Part shown: one piece after another, positions 55,201 to 60,950 of the stretch
How the letters are laid out: each line of letters opens with the position of its first letter
Position numbering within the stretch: position 1 is the stretch's first letter
DNA from: a virus
Length of the DNA stretch: 62,795 bases
Strand: one strand, 5' to 3'
IMG/VR virus record: IMGVR_UViG_3300027754_000091
Span: 1-62,795 of that record
Position numbers and translations under genes: made by a program
The notes under the pieces: model-generated
The model's database searches: none
What the model was told of the DNA's origin: nothing
What the model saw: only the letters and a program-made list of their open reading frames with translations

Positions 55201-58200
55201 ACTTTTCATCGAATTCTAAACCTTTTGCTTCAGAAAAAGATTTTATTTGATTAAAATAACCAGCCTTCAATCTTTGAGCAGTATTTTCTCTAATTTCTTT
55301 ACGAGTGCCCCCAGTTGCCTCTTCTCCATAAAGTGCTTTATAGTTAGCAAGTTCTTTTCTTATTTCTTTTTTATAACCATCACCATAAGTTGATGTTATT
55401 ACCTTTCCATCTTTTGTAATATTTCCATCTGGATTATCTTTGTATTTGTTCTTTAATGCATTAATTTCTGATCCTGTTTTTTCCAGATCTTTTTGTGCCT
55501 GATTAACGAATGCTTTATTTCTAGCAGCACTTTGATTTACTTGTTTTAAATTATCGACACTTTGACCAACATTTTTTTGTGCTTCTGCTGTTGTTGAAGC
55601 AGCAGCATCAATACTTGCTTGTTTATTGGCTGCTAAGTTTTCATAGTTTGTTTTAACTCTTGTTGCAGATTGTATTTTTTTATCAATTGCTTTTTCTTCT
55701 CTACTTCCAACAGCAACGCCTCTTTTTTGAGTTTCAAGACCTCTAATTTCTTGCTCTTTAGCTTTAGCGTTTGATATGTGTCTAGATTGAATATCTCTTT
55801 CTTCTTGTTCTTTTGCTTTAACATCTTTTAATATGCCCTTTCTTTCTTCCATTGTTTTTAAAATGTCTGCTCTTCTAGCATTTATGTTTTCCTCATTTTT
55901 TTGACCTTGAGCAACCTTATTTGCTTGCTGTTTATAAAGAGGTTCAAGTGCTTTTACTTGTTTGCTTGTATTAGTAATATCTTCCGCAACAGCTATTGCT
56001 TCTTGTCTATTCTGTCTTTTTTCTGCTTTATTTGTTGGTATTCTAAGTTGTCTTTCAACTTGTTTTGCATTTACTATTTCTTCTCTTGTTAAAGTTCCAT
56101 AACCACCACTAGCAAATTTCTTTCTACCAGTCGTATTCATATGGTCTAAATTAGAAACGCCAATCTGCTTTGTTTCATCTGGATTATAGATGTATTCACC
56201 TGGCATAACTAATGATGGAATAACCCCACCACTAGCTCTTCCAAGTCGAGATAAGTTTGAAGCACCTATGCTGTTAACTGAAGATTTTTTAATTACATAA
56301 GAACCAATCGGCAAGTCTAATGGAACACTGTCAGTGTTGCCAACGCCTGGAACTAAACCGCCAAGAGCTTTTGGTTTTCTTAAAGCATCATTAGCTTTTT
56401 TATTTAATTTTGATTCTTGATTTTCAAGATTAGCAAGTTTTGGATCGCCTTGTGCATAATTATTAGCTTTTACAATTTTTTCATATTCGCCTTCTTTAAA
56501 CTTTGCAGTATTGTAAACAACTCCAATATCGCCAAGATTTATAGTGTCGGACTCTATGGTATTTGAAAATGATTTTTTGTTTCCAATTCGCATTTTATAT
56601 CTGGCTAACTTGTCTACTAATTCAGCATCTGAAACTGCTTCTCCTACATTTTTTACTTCATATGGAAAATTGCCTTTTCCAATTAGATCAACAGGATAAC
56701 CAGGTTTTGTTCTTGGAGCACCCAATTGTTGGGCTGCAAATGATTCAAAAGAATTTCCTTGAGCAGCAATACCTTTTAAACTTGCCGATTTTTTGTCTTC
56801 TAATGGAAAACTAATTATGTTGTAATTAATTTTATCGGTTGGATTAATTAGATTACCAGACCTATAATCACTATCCTTGGGCGTTTTTGATGAATCAAAT
56901 AGTTTTAAAAGTAATTCTTTTGATATAAATTGTGTGGCTTCAATAGAACCACCACTACCAAAACGACTTCTTGGAATAACCAACTCACCAGGTTCTAACA
57001 ATGCAGGAACCTTATCGCCCCTACCAACTCCTGGTACAACTCCACCCTTCGCCATTTTAATTATCCCACCAGAAGCCCTTCTTGTTCCAGTTGGCAAAAA
57101 TGGAGAAAATGTACTTGGTTGATTTGCTGGTGCAGGAGCAAAAGCCGTACTACCAAACCCCTTTGCAAAACCAGTCAAGCTTTGAACCGTCTTTACTGCT
57201 GCAATTGCAGTTATAACTGGCAAAACTCCTTTTAAAGAATCGGCAAGTGCAATACCAGCAGAAGCAGCACCGAGAAGTAAATCTATTAGTGATTTAAAAG
57301 AAGATGTGTTAGTAAGATTTCTAATAAAGTCTGCAAATTCTTCTTTAACCTTTTGTATTTTTACGCCAAAAGCCTCTTGTGCTTGTGCAGCATTTAGAGC
57401 AAGAGAAGCACCACCTATTTGGGCGACACCTAAAGCTTTCTGTGCAACACCAAATTCTTGAATAAGTGGTATAACCTTGGAGATCTGCCTATATCCACCA
57501 AGTTCTTCGATAATGGCACTAAACCTTGGATCAGTAGATCTAAGCTCATTAAGAGCACCAGAAAGCCTTTTAACAGCCTCGTATGGCCCAACAAACTGGT
57601 TTGCAAGACCTAGATCACCAGCAGCTTTAGCTTCATCTGCTGTATACCTTAGTTGTACGCCAATATCCTTAAGTGCTTCAACAGTTTCATTACGCTGTAC
57701 CCTAGTAAATATAGTTCTAAGTCCAGTTCCAATACTTTCTGCACTTTCTCTAGTTGTTTGCCTAATCGATGTGAATAATGCTAAAAATTCATTTAAGTCA
57801 CCACCAGCAGCTTTAAAAGCACCACCAGCCTTACGAACACCTTCAATTAAGTCTTGAGCTTCAACAGCAAATTCAGCAGCAACAGCGTTAATTGAACCAA
57901 GGGCGTTACCCAAGTCTTTTGCACTTATGCCAAACTGATTCATAACCGCAATAGCACCTTCTGTGGTATCTTTGAGGTTATCAAAGCTTGGGGCTAATGC
58001 AGCTTGAGCCAATGCTTCAAGTGCAACCTTAGTGTCTGCTAAACTTAAGTTAGCTTGTTTTAATGTCACTGCCGTTGTAAGTAGGTCTTTGCTAGAAACA
58101 CCATAATTTTTTGATAGCCTAGTTACTTCATTACCAACAGCACCAACTTGTCCAACACTGTCTGTAGAAACCTGAGTTAATCTAATCATTTCACGATCAA

Positions 58201-58504
58201 AATCTACAGCAGCAGTTAATGCTTGCTTTAGAGAAGATGTAAAAGTGATGATAGCTCCAGCAGTAAGTGTAAAAGCGACAAATCTTTTAGCAGCTAAACC
58301 TGACTGTCTACCAAATTGTTCCATAGCAGTACTAGCTTCTGCTGCTTGCACTTTAATATATCTTAAATTATCTGCATCATTTTTTGGTATACCCAAAGAT
58401 ACTGCACCAACATCTTTCAATTGACTATTGATAGTGTTAGCAGCATTTTTTAAAGATGCCGTATTTAATGCTACACTCAACTGTGCCGTTAAATTAAAAG
58501 CCAT
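43223..58504 (-). CDS. Giant tail tape measure protein with embedded enzyme-like domains
   Basis: 5093 residues. The first ~400 residues match the phage tape measure family: FDREMIRLTQVSTDSVGQVG, then LTTAVTLKQANLSLADTK, FGISAKDLGNALGSINAVAA and GIGTGLRTI-type sequence. Residues ~850-1120 are long charged helices, probably coiled coil. Six copies of a PGE(F/Y/L)(V/I)-type motif have their Glu at residues 507, 770, 2263, 2542, 4520 and 4912. Between them lie a PD-(D/E)XK-like motif (D606, E616, K618) and two HExxH domains (H2731 and H3143). Hydrophobic segments occur near 1230, 3400, 3470, 3875 and 3970. It sets tail length; a mostly helical protein of this size would imply a very long tail. 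The embedded domains may be carried into the host. Start chosen at ATG 58504, with GGGGTG upstream. Confidence 0.88.
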   Translation of the reverse strand: MAFNLTAQLSVALNTASLKNAANTINSQLKDVGAVSLGIPKNDADNLRYIKVQAAEASTAMEQFGRQSGLAAKRFVAFTLTAGAIITFTSSLKQALTAAVDFDREMIRLTQVSTDSVGQVGAVGNEVTRLSKNYGVSSKDLLTTAVTLKQANLSLADTKVALEALAQAALAPSFDNLKDTTEGAIAVMNQFGISAKDLGNALGSINAVAAEFAVEAQDLIEGVRKAGGAFKAAGGDLNEFLALFTSIRQTTRESAESIGTGLRTIFTRVQRNETVEALKDIGVQLRYTADEAKAAGDLGLANQFVGPYEAVKRLSGALNELRSTDPRFSAIIEELGGYRQISKVIPLIQEFGVAQKALGVAQIGGASLALNAAQAQEAFGVKIQKVKEEFADFIRNLTNTSSFKSLIDLLLGAASAGIALADSLKGVLPVITAIAAVKTVQSLTGFAKGFGSTAFAPAPANQPSTFSPFLPTGTRRASGGIIKMAKGGVVPGVGRGDKVPALLEPGELVIPRSRFGSGGSIEATQFISKELLLKLFDSSKTPKDSDYRSGNLINPTDKINYNIISFPLEDKKSASLKGIAAQGNSFESFAAQQLGAPRTKPGYPVDLIGKGNFPYEVKNVGEAVSDAELVDKLARYKMRIGNKKSFSNTIESDTINLGDIGVVYNTAKFKEGEYEKIVKANNYAQGDPKLANLENQESKLNKKANDALRKPKALGGLVPGVGNTDSVPLDLPIGSYVIKKSSVNSIGASNLSRLGRASGGVIPSLVMPGEYIYNPDETKQIGVSNLDHMNTTGRKKFASGGYGTLTREEIVNAKQVERQLRIPTNKAEKRQNRQEAIAVAEDITNTSKQVKALEPLYKQQANKVAQGQKNEENINARRADILKTMEERKGILKDVKAKEQEERDIQSRHISNAKAKEQEIRGLETQKRGVAVGSREEKAIDKKIQSATRVKTNYENLAANKQASIDAAASTTAEAQKNVGQSVDNLKQVNQSAARNKAFVNQAQKDLEKTGSEINALKNKYKDNPDGNITKDGKVITSTYGDGYKKEIRKELANYKALYGEEATGGTRKEIRENTAQRLKAGYFNQIKSFSEAKGLEFDEKFANKQAQQMARETVAGRRKFEVSDKGEFYDPVLAKRLQKEGYSDTGKKGLFRKGSDFLKNTFSRDNLQNNIFAASTGLGMIGGSFDLSDAKAKEAVANKNEGSYKAGAATSGALTGAAAGAAVGSFLGPLGIAAGFVIGGLTGLSTGLRDAAKQIADIKLEQAGTQLKNAFAVAATSFNKISATNLKEVTDLQDKIDASIDEKVKSSSSFFSFTSRAEQQATFGKAERRTQYAGQASGINSLLSKQIEEEIKPTITLDVKTNTFKAQDDQKFDLNKFFEDSANSSQLAKLSIGLDQPIEKLKKQFETFAKDFEKQQISIKNQTLAIKSTEQLNIAFSLLANASSNAASTLNNLSPAFQTITDALSSNFSIGQKRKISTDVQSSFLNPSAFAENLKDVSSGLGSSGANFQKSGNIVANISSLLPDILANINPNDIKGGKDPQTVLRGVLTQELKNRGFDPSQTIAYVNSIVGKMGEDFNKMLNESGGDYGEFAKKIMSGVSEPFLKAYQKIAEDLEKASDTYVAGINKLAQETIKTVQEFDKLSKIQQQTRTFSKNIDIEKEINKQKKANPLGARFGEIKEGQIGLDMTNISDQTKAFAEQQARLTGLNNGNQLDPQQIQDRINQNRINTEAAEAKRKNARFTAGANGRGQDTDATNELGRLKVEASLLNQAMRNLADSTEEVSAIEQRVGKIRQEIANEEQDNARKQSETENKGEKLLTSSPEQLQRLQAGSQLTSIAKELGGNLLRFNVEQRKAIFEYLDFSGEEGKKLKSEFLQASGFVSKPETKAQDKYGPQLLQLNAQLFAVMAVREQAQLLIIQDQQTLQGQFFAQLTLQNEQFFTRLSAELSRTQIAQQEQSIRTNDAKIKDLQSIAPSAKGMANFVTQESYTKYVAPNSKDITTFLSSVEKQKNLEAKATDFAKTKDEQGNYQANVIAANSVNQDDSLNVGRLLNQLAQNKNLAGLDINAIAAKVQSYGDASGKFKPGRLVQAIDYAVEQQFIPMQSKEVQTQVGLSDKLGLIRRSDKNGFSFENNPNAQGDQINLGSFVKDLLQQNVTSSVFSKAVDDIQRLGGFIGSAFLQQIRDLQAQSNIAADTVQNLNVQLNLLNAPRNLVAPVNPLAPRAGGKSTGGMVTHASAMVGADPTVFKPIGPDTIPTMLNHGEYVVNAKATSENLPLLQALNGGGTVKPTKAMNAGGAVKYLADGAFVDPAAALAAPLNVNRIEAQRIAKMQREQNIAIAVLTKFGNLRGSWRRNALNNSLRIMQGDDNLTNIPYRDGSLPISAVVSKQNIAPWSMITNISDTGLNIQNLNPQKLDKINRMAIGGQIYAMPLAIKQVPYQQILDATEDYLRANRNAMLQGAQAIDPVDNDGNSRAYYERRANLKPYFEDLLMAGSPPDITTIGGGYFERVYGLKDVKNIKVMGFSKGGQADRKTPAMVQSGEFIIGADKAKKNKGLLDYMNSGGKVSYLNLGGEPDDFIRNSFNPGVEKLKRTLRHTGELKFLLEPQREDPSLPELSFKDKTAKYLGERKSNQFQRYLEYQKRLEELSRLADSQIVGSPNNEEKIKIKNLLNEPQNIRLGSEIELFPRMYNRGFKENKTGTGASGSYSPLDNVAATFPGPDPIENIAVAKHERFHAVTNNSQSSKSPLNNSIFGSLNTDKYLDLTDKGKTTFGYEASAVYGMGSDPADKLKRLTEFSSSSKEAKNYQSEAHRNIALAIKDDKPLPVSGILEYAGQGREMDLLNEAQRRASEYQPKTTSILQKSLSANQQTSTDKGIIQKDRPSLLDRPLYGDEDHLWGALKKDEKPTHRFSEAQQEQVKIQKFLDNTFNPGYPALKEALQNTGTLRFKEPTLKAGDPTPFMDKYNKNNVDFDPMVSQKAFLTKQNYDPYENRNFFLAESEKYLGTRKAKRFERYLNLQDRLGDANLIEELEVQNRRKIRGPMQGPPLKGDTGPKETILTTFETGYQEVQNNQYSEDIIKLEKRLSEQPSNKRIANAIAAFKDKVISQQTQINTFGDANEFPNLATTYSRRSNSRTGEVETGFHEFGHRVQSAAQNPLSPIHNSLFGAIDMSRYGQGYGVDTMLAELQSNDLERGFSANPKLINGKAPSPGDTLKRPPSTSTLSVLDHAKDFGLAETYNSSYHRDVASAISGKKPIELNSIFGKPEFANKGYEQALLEEFIMRTYPNDPEIGKNKIAELDMFGPQPKAKISQLYEPWTKEAIARTAQEKFQFEPKPKSKPGLGKAFLKTVGLGGLAGLAASLSAGNANADIDLGRTPEPTKEIDAGQATTYTGTALLAAAGVGVAGTLAYQKLRGKKASALGIGLGIASSLFGGNVNAEEKPIGKNTPQPTKDMDAGQTLTYVLAGLGLATVGGLTTIGLQKGYNSLFGQKKDGEVGVEDPKKTGVIEDPKKIVGDAPKKAGFFEKINKMIGGGIDITNIPGEMKEALQGKNTLTPSEEIETATLNKKQLEKYTSLDADGRNNFLIQRGIRQKPPETIDPSAKIKEILSSLTRSEQILYDDLSKVEQDNFIKNRLNTQKVVPTVSASTQGTTKDGLADFKTRLDNIVELSKGKKPGDKTVDNAIYDEIANMYKRSINPTKIPAEKDAPLLKSIIGSTIGENPKFSDPLNAFDKYIEINPELSKLKSVNDIRSIIRTKTVKESSTLSERIKAFAKDEGGYLDLDKVEEVAKQVKRWLNNASQIKKVSAGKPSRAAHKFASITNLAEMSLPFLVDPISNYMNDYSIAEIKSGLGETATGIGESLPMMAAIMAASSASPLLAAGVGITFLGDTSNALQDLGDAFSSDKSSAGKQEKVIAKYGGVFPGVQQLFDKQAVDGLNGKADTTLAGDITNVVGTTAAGAGAGAAFGLPGIAIGATAGLLIASYKIYQNAQAASFKKAEMQKVRDLRKNLQGRYDKRGQGNFSPDFFDKYDSKDYVNFALNKPQTYFNNFSDEIESYGIYSDPDFKNLKSNKYLNQYPFSAVPDAVLAEKLESDKKGSIEAFMSEISELQKGTADQKSLQAVRDRYSANYSTAFLDGKTKNESVLDSDKADVFSKLFINKDTNVSSLKDKILNDRKNESRIAEIASRLGIVPEKELSEYDFGILKEQYEIENEKINLNEADNRTRINEKLGMLEQEKIVEILKSLKVENGFVQKYRSPEYINTKSNQVSKLKNEYDLIGKKFEIPPSYKELSNTSTTQDINKNKNENENQEYIKKLKEEMETDLFGGVYKERTTVEDLKSYIDLMIVANKELFYQDSNSGFSNAEGRPISNYEGIIPQRIKNTNRIDFKNINKSLANSGRNKEIVQAFYGNKLFDNKDQDILSYINKGFEGDVLDETDFYNFDGNKIRKELNLPKLSELSSKDILEYFSKNKDIGYSWNGQKQPLALASGGIVPSSAPNPDPSFFKAKGSDTVPAILSPGEYVVNARATSANLPLLQNLNSGGAVKYLYRGGNLTAINPFYAAYSRQSPGRGYISSGPMYDNPMDQRADQGTGYYDPASGGRYRPTRYERQRTDFDIGTEGYLASRVFNPRVNANTLGNLANYRADRSGFLNKKYRSYTYATEYGPKHSKEFGGSGSGYTSFSSRSPIPDYVGGLNALSDSPYGSAKMAGAAKFAEEDAAFNDILNNKEISRAPITGYRTSAVGSRYISGLIGGPPNHGDNGQNYDKVSLKDYINELGFSKAGNQSFQGVSANKALASGTLADAPGSNVSIAQQAISKLQKDGLGSLSVNNTDVAATKALDTIKNARMSQNNQPYQQINPPRPTPNPYYQLANVQRNRVQGNSVFGSGPSYFRGFANGGSSTDTQPAMLTPGEFVVSKPAVDRVGTAFLDKVNNYAKGGKVGYYQDGTGGSGGGSSSANLDLTTLKAGFASIQDVAASVASGASLLGSNLAQTAGTITSSISLIDKVAAMMNSSSASMYSSSLAFERAVNNLTSALSLIPKTITLAIAPLSLNVNFNTPSVLTAIQQSLSGITTNVAGMIDSAIRGNNNDQMRA
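48050..48450 (-). repeat. Tandem duplicated hydrophobic segment within tape measure protein
   Basis: Two adjacent copies of about 65 residues: copy 1 has SAGNANADID, then PEPTKEIDAGQATTYT and a hydrophobic stretch ALLAAAGVGVAGTLAY; copy 2 has FGGNVNAEEK, then PQPTKDMDAGQTLTYV and LAGLGLATVGGLTTIG. The same duplication is visible in the DNA, for example CCTTAGTGGGTT at both sites. Each copy joins a hydrophobic helix to an A/N-x-A-(D/E) sequence that looks like a signal-peptidase site. Confidence 0.75.
48630..49747 (-). other. Zincin-like HExxH domain 2 inside tape measure protein
   Basis: Residues ~2920-3290. HEFGH at 3143-3147 (DNA 49064-49078) gives a canonical HExxH zinc and catalytic motif within ETGFHEFGHRVQSAAQNPLS. 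The domain begins TFNPGYPALKEALQNTG and ends near QALLEEFIMRTY, with Glu residues that could provide the third zinc ligand. It aligns along its length with the preceding domain, so the two are a tandem duplication. Confidence 0.65.
49925..50780 (-). other. Zincin-like HExxH domain 1 inside tape measure protein
   Basis: Residues ~2575-2860. HERFH at 2731-2735 (DNA 50300-50314) lies in AVAKHERFHAVTNNSQSSKS. Shared blocks with domain 2 are SFNPGVEKLKRTLRHTG / TFNPGYPALKEALQNTG, KYLGERKSNQFQRYLE / KYLGTRKAKRFERYLN, and SPLNNSIFGSLNTDKY / SPIHNSLFGAIDMSRY. Whether it is catalytically active is unknown. Confidence 0.65.
56435..56752 (-). other. PD-(D/E)XK nuclease-like domain inside tape measure protein
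   Basis: Residues ~585-690. NSFESFAAQQLGAPRT is followed by YPVDLIGKGNFPYEVKNVGE, in which D606, E616 and K618 give the D-x9-E-x-K pattern of restriction-endonuclease-fold nucleases. The next helix (DAELVDKLARYKMR) and strand (LGDIGVVYNTAKF) agree with the fold. The domain lies between PGE-type repeats at 507 and 770. The match is by pattern only. Confidence 0.5.
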
Positions 58505-58587
58505 TTTTTCACCCCAATAAAAAAGGGCAGGGAATAAGCGTAAATGTACGATTACTCACTACCCATCTTTGAAGATACTGTCCGTTA

Positions 58588-59463
58588 TTACTTACTTTCG
58601 ACAGGCTCAACTGTTTGAACCTTTTCAACTGTCTCGACTTTTTCGACTTTCTCAACTTTTTCGGCAAGTGGCTTGCCTTCGTCATCCAAGAATGGAGTAA
58701 ATTCAACAATATACTCCCCTTTTTCATCAACCAGATTGCCATGAATATCAATTAGTTCATCTTTTTCATTGATATATCTGCCATCTTTGTTGACTAATCT
58801 TCCTTCGGAATCAACCCTGTGGCCACTTTTATTAACAAAATTCAAGTCTTGATCTACAAACTTATACTTCTTAAGAAATTCATTCTCTGGAAGCTTTTTT
58901 TCATAGTCTGGATCAAGGTTATACAGCATCAACGCTAGGTTACTTGCTGCTGGATTAGTTACTGGGTCATCATCCCTATTTAGATAATCTTCATAATTAG
59001 CATAATAAGTTTTACCCGTATCTGAATACACCGTACAAGCACTAACCCAGTAGTTGAATTGAGCATTATCTGCTTGACCTTCAGCAGTATTTGAATCTAA
59101 CGAAGAACGCTCAGATGTAAGCGACCTAAGTTCAGCCCTGTCCTTCTTCATTTGGAGTGCTAAGTCCTTTGCCTCAGACAGTTTAATACCGCCAGACTTG
59201 ATCTTTCTTTCATTAGAATTAATTTTTTCAACTAGTTTTTTATACTGAGCTTCCTTACTATCATCCCACAAGTTCTGCTCTCGCATAACATTGTTGACTT
59301 TAGCACGAAGGATAGCACCTGATTCGACTGCATCCCGAAATGCCTTATTGTATGTCTTCTGCCCCTCTTGTCGTTGTTTGACATTAGGGCGAATTACGCA
59401 CAATTCCATCTCTTTGCTATCAAGAGTTACCTTAAAAACCTTCTTGTTATCGTTGACACTCAT
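58588..59463 (-). CDS. Putative tail assembly protein upstream of tape measure gene
   Basis: 291 residues; an excellent AAAGGAGG lies 5 nt before ATG. The N-terminus VFKVTLDSKEMELCVIRPNV is a beta-hairpin start, followed by a helical coiled-coil-like part (KLVEKINSNERKIKSGGIKL). Residues ~205-260 contain seven or so octad units such as DSEGRLVNKDGRYINEKDE, each with a G-x-(L/Y)-(V/I)-(N/D) core, and the end is a run of E-K-V triplets. Position directly before the tape measure gene is that of tail assembly chaperones, but no slippery site for a frameshift product is clear. Confidence 0.6.
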   Translation of the reverse strand: MSVNDNKKVFKVTLDSKEMELCVIRPNVKQRQEGQKTYNKAFRDAVESGAILRAKVNNVMREQNLWDDSKEAQYKKLVEKINSNERKIKSGGIKLSEAKDLALQMKKDRAELRSLTSERSSLDSNTAEGQADNAQFNYWVSACTVYSDTGKTYYANYEDYLNRDDDPVTNPAASNLALMLYNLDPDYEKKLPENEFLKKYKFVDQDLNFVNKSGHRVDSEGRLVNKDGRYINEKDELIDIHGNLVDEKGEYIVEFTPFLDDEGKPLAEKVEKVEKVETVEKVQTVEPVESK

Positions 59464-59830
59464 CTTTGTCCTCCTTTGTTTTTAGAAAAGTCTGGTGTCT
59501 ATTCCAAGAAATCAAATACTGGCCCATCTCATTTTCTACTGCTCTTATTTGATGATTGCCGTTATTGAGTACTGCCGTTCTACATTCTTCCCATAATTGC
59601 TTCCATTCTAACTGTTCATCTGTCAGTTCACTTTCTGACAAACGATGCCCCCAAAGCTCTCCAAAATTTTGCTCAAAAGAAGATAACGCACCAATAAAGG
59701 CAGTCCTAACTTTTGTGCTAGTGATTTTGAAAAGTCTAGCCCTTGAATCTGATTGATATTTTTTTTTGCCCTTTTCATTTTCCTCCTGACTTAATCTTAA
59801 CGCATCCTGCATTTGCTTTTCAAGATCCAT
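59447..59830 (-). CDS. Conserved-looking tail module protein
   Basis: 127 residues; AAGGAG precedes the ATG. The N-terminal third is a charged helix (KQMQDALRLSQEENEKGKKK). The rest reads RTAFIGALSSFEQNFGELWG, then WKQLWEECRTAVLNNGNHQI and EMGQYLISWNRHQTFL, a pattern that recurs upstream of tape measure genes in large phages. It overlaps the next gene by 17 nt. A chaperone or assembly role is inferred from gene order. Confidence 0.55.
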   Translation of the reverse strand: MDLEKQMQDALRLSQEENEKGKKKYQSDSRARLFKITSTKVRTAFIGALSSFEQNFGELWGHRLSESELTDEQLEWKQLWEECRTAVLNNGNHQIRAVENEMGQYLISWNRHQTFLKTKEDKDECQR

Positions 59831-59832
59831 TT

Positions 59833-60879
59833 TTATCTCCTTAATTTATTAGATTGCATCTGTAAATCAAGTTTTGTATCTGGCATGTCTGCTTCGTTTA
59901 TAAAACCCTTTTGTTGAATCATTTTCAATCTTTGCCTTTTTATATTTTTTGCATTATCGTCATTCAATGAATCAATTCTTTCCCGATCACTTTTCGATTG
60001 CCCTATAACAAAAACTTCCCCGCTATTCTTAATCTTATCATTAGATATCAGGTCTTCTACTTGTAATTTTGTTTGACTTTTCTGTCTTTCTTTTCTTTGC
60101 ACAATCATCCACCCATCTATCAAGTCATCATCGTCAACTATTTCTTGCTGTGGACAATTTGGGTGTTCATAAATATTATCATACATACTGGACCAAATCA
60201 CCAAAGATTTTTGATCTTCTGTTAAATCTACGGTTGGAACGCCAAAAACTTCTCGTTCACACTTCTTGCAAGACCAAGTAGATCTCCAAGGCTCTGTTCT
60301 AGCCATCTCTCTAAATTCTTCTTCGTTTATTCTACTGTCTATAAAAATTGTTGTGACTTCTTCTAGTAGAGGTTCTACATTTTTCCAAAAGTCTTCATTT
60401 TCCCAAACCCTAGTGCCATCTTCGTGATATAGGCTTTTACCAACCAGATAACGAATCCTCATCATTGAAGCTGTTCCAGAACATGATAAATGATTGTATG
60501 AATTCTTTTGTTGCAATAACTCAGAGAGTTTTTCTTTTGCCATAATTAGGAATTTTCTAAGCACTTTTCTTTCTTCAGATTTGAAAGCTGCTTGAAAAAG
60601 TTTTACCTTATAATCTTCTATATCTTGTTGGACTTGTTTTAAATCGTTTTCTTTTTCTTCAGACCAAATTGAGTTTTCATATAAAAATTCTTTTATTTCT
60701 TTGTCATTATATAATCCATCTAATTCAGCATCCCTCAATGCTTCTAAAAATATCTCTTGTGCGATATGTCTTGTGTGACGATCTGGTTGTTTTATTAGAT
60801 AAACTTTTTCGTTTACTTTGCAACGAAAAAATCCAGAAATGATTCTACTAATGTAGAGTTCCTTTATTGCCTGTTCCAT
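59833..60879 (-). CDS. Tail module protein of unknown function
   Basis: 348 residues, starting after a weak AGGA. Mostly helical: RHIAQEIFLEALRDAELDGL, then a long coiled-coil-like part (KENDLKQVQQDIEDYKVKLF). A CxxC (STWSCKKCEREVFG) near residue 205 could bind zinc together with NCPQQ. The C-terminal 90 residues are charged and probably flexible. The gene is separated from the tube gene by a hairpin terminator, so it may be expressed at a lower level. No family recognised. Confidence 0.55.
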   Translation of the reverse strand: MEQAIKELYISRIISGFFRCKVNEKVYLIKQPDRHTRHIAQEIFLEALRDAELDGLYNDKEIKEFLYENSIWSEEKENDLKQVQQDIEDYKVKLFQAAFKSEERKVLRKFLIMAKEKLSELLQQKNSYNHLSCSGTASMMRIRYLVGKSLYHEDGTRVWENEDFWKNVEPLLEEVTTIFIDSRINEEEFREMARTEPWRSTWSCKKCEREVFGVPTVDLTEDQKSLVIWSSMYDNIYEHPNCPQQEIVDDDDLIDGWMIVQRKERQKSQTKLQVEDLISNDKIKNSGEVFVIGQSKSDRERIDSLNDDNAKNIKRQRLKMIQQKGFINEADMPDTKLDLQMQSNKLRR

Positions 60880-60900
60880 CCAATGTTCCTAAATTTAAAG

Positions 60901-60925
60901 GAGTCGCAAGGGTTAGTTGCGACTC
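60901..60925 (-). terminator. Hairpin terminator after the tail tube gene
   Basis: A perfect 9-bp inverted repeat, GAGTCGCAA and TTGCGACTC, encloses a 7-nt loop. It lies 25 nt downstream of the tail tube stop codon. On the minus strand it is followed by CTTTAAATTT, a short imperfect T-run, so it may be a partial terminator that lowers transcription of the following tail genes relative to the abundant tube protein. Confidence 0.7.
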
Positions 60926-60950
60926 GTTTATTAAAATCAAAAAACCATTT

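Noticed and set aside
58509-58751. 80-codon minus-strand frame as a programmed frameshift product of the tail assembly gene
   Set aside because: It reads the E-K-V repeat region in another frame, is basic and low in complexity, and no XXXYYYZ slippery site with a downstream structure is evident. It would need a +1 shift.
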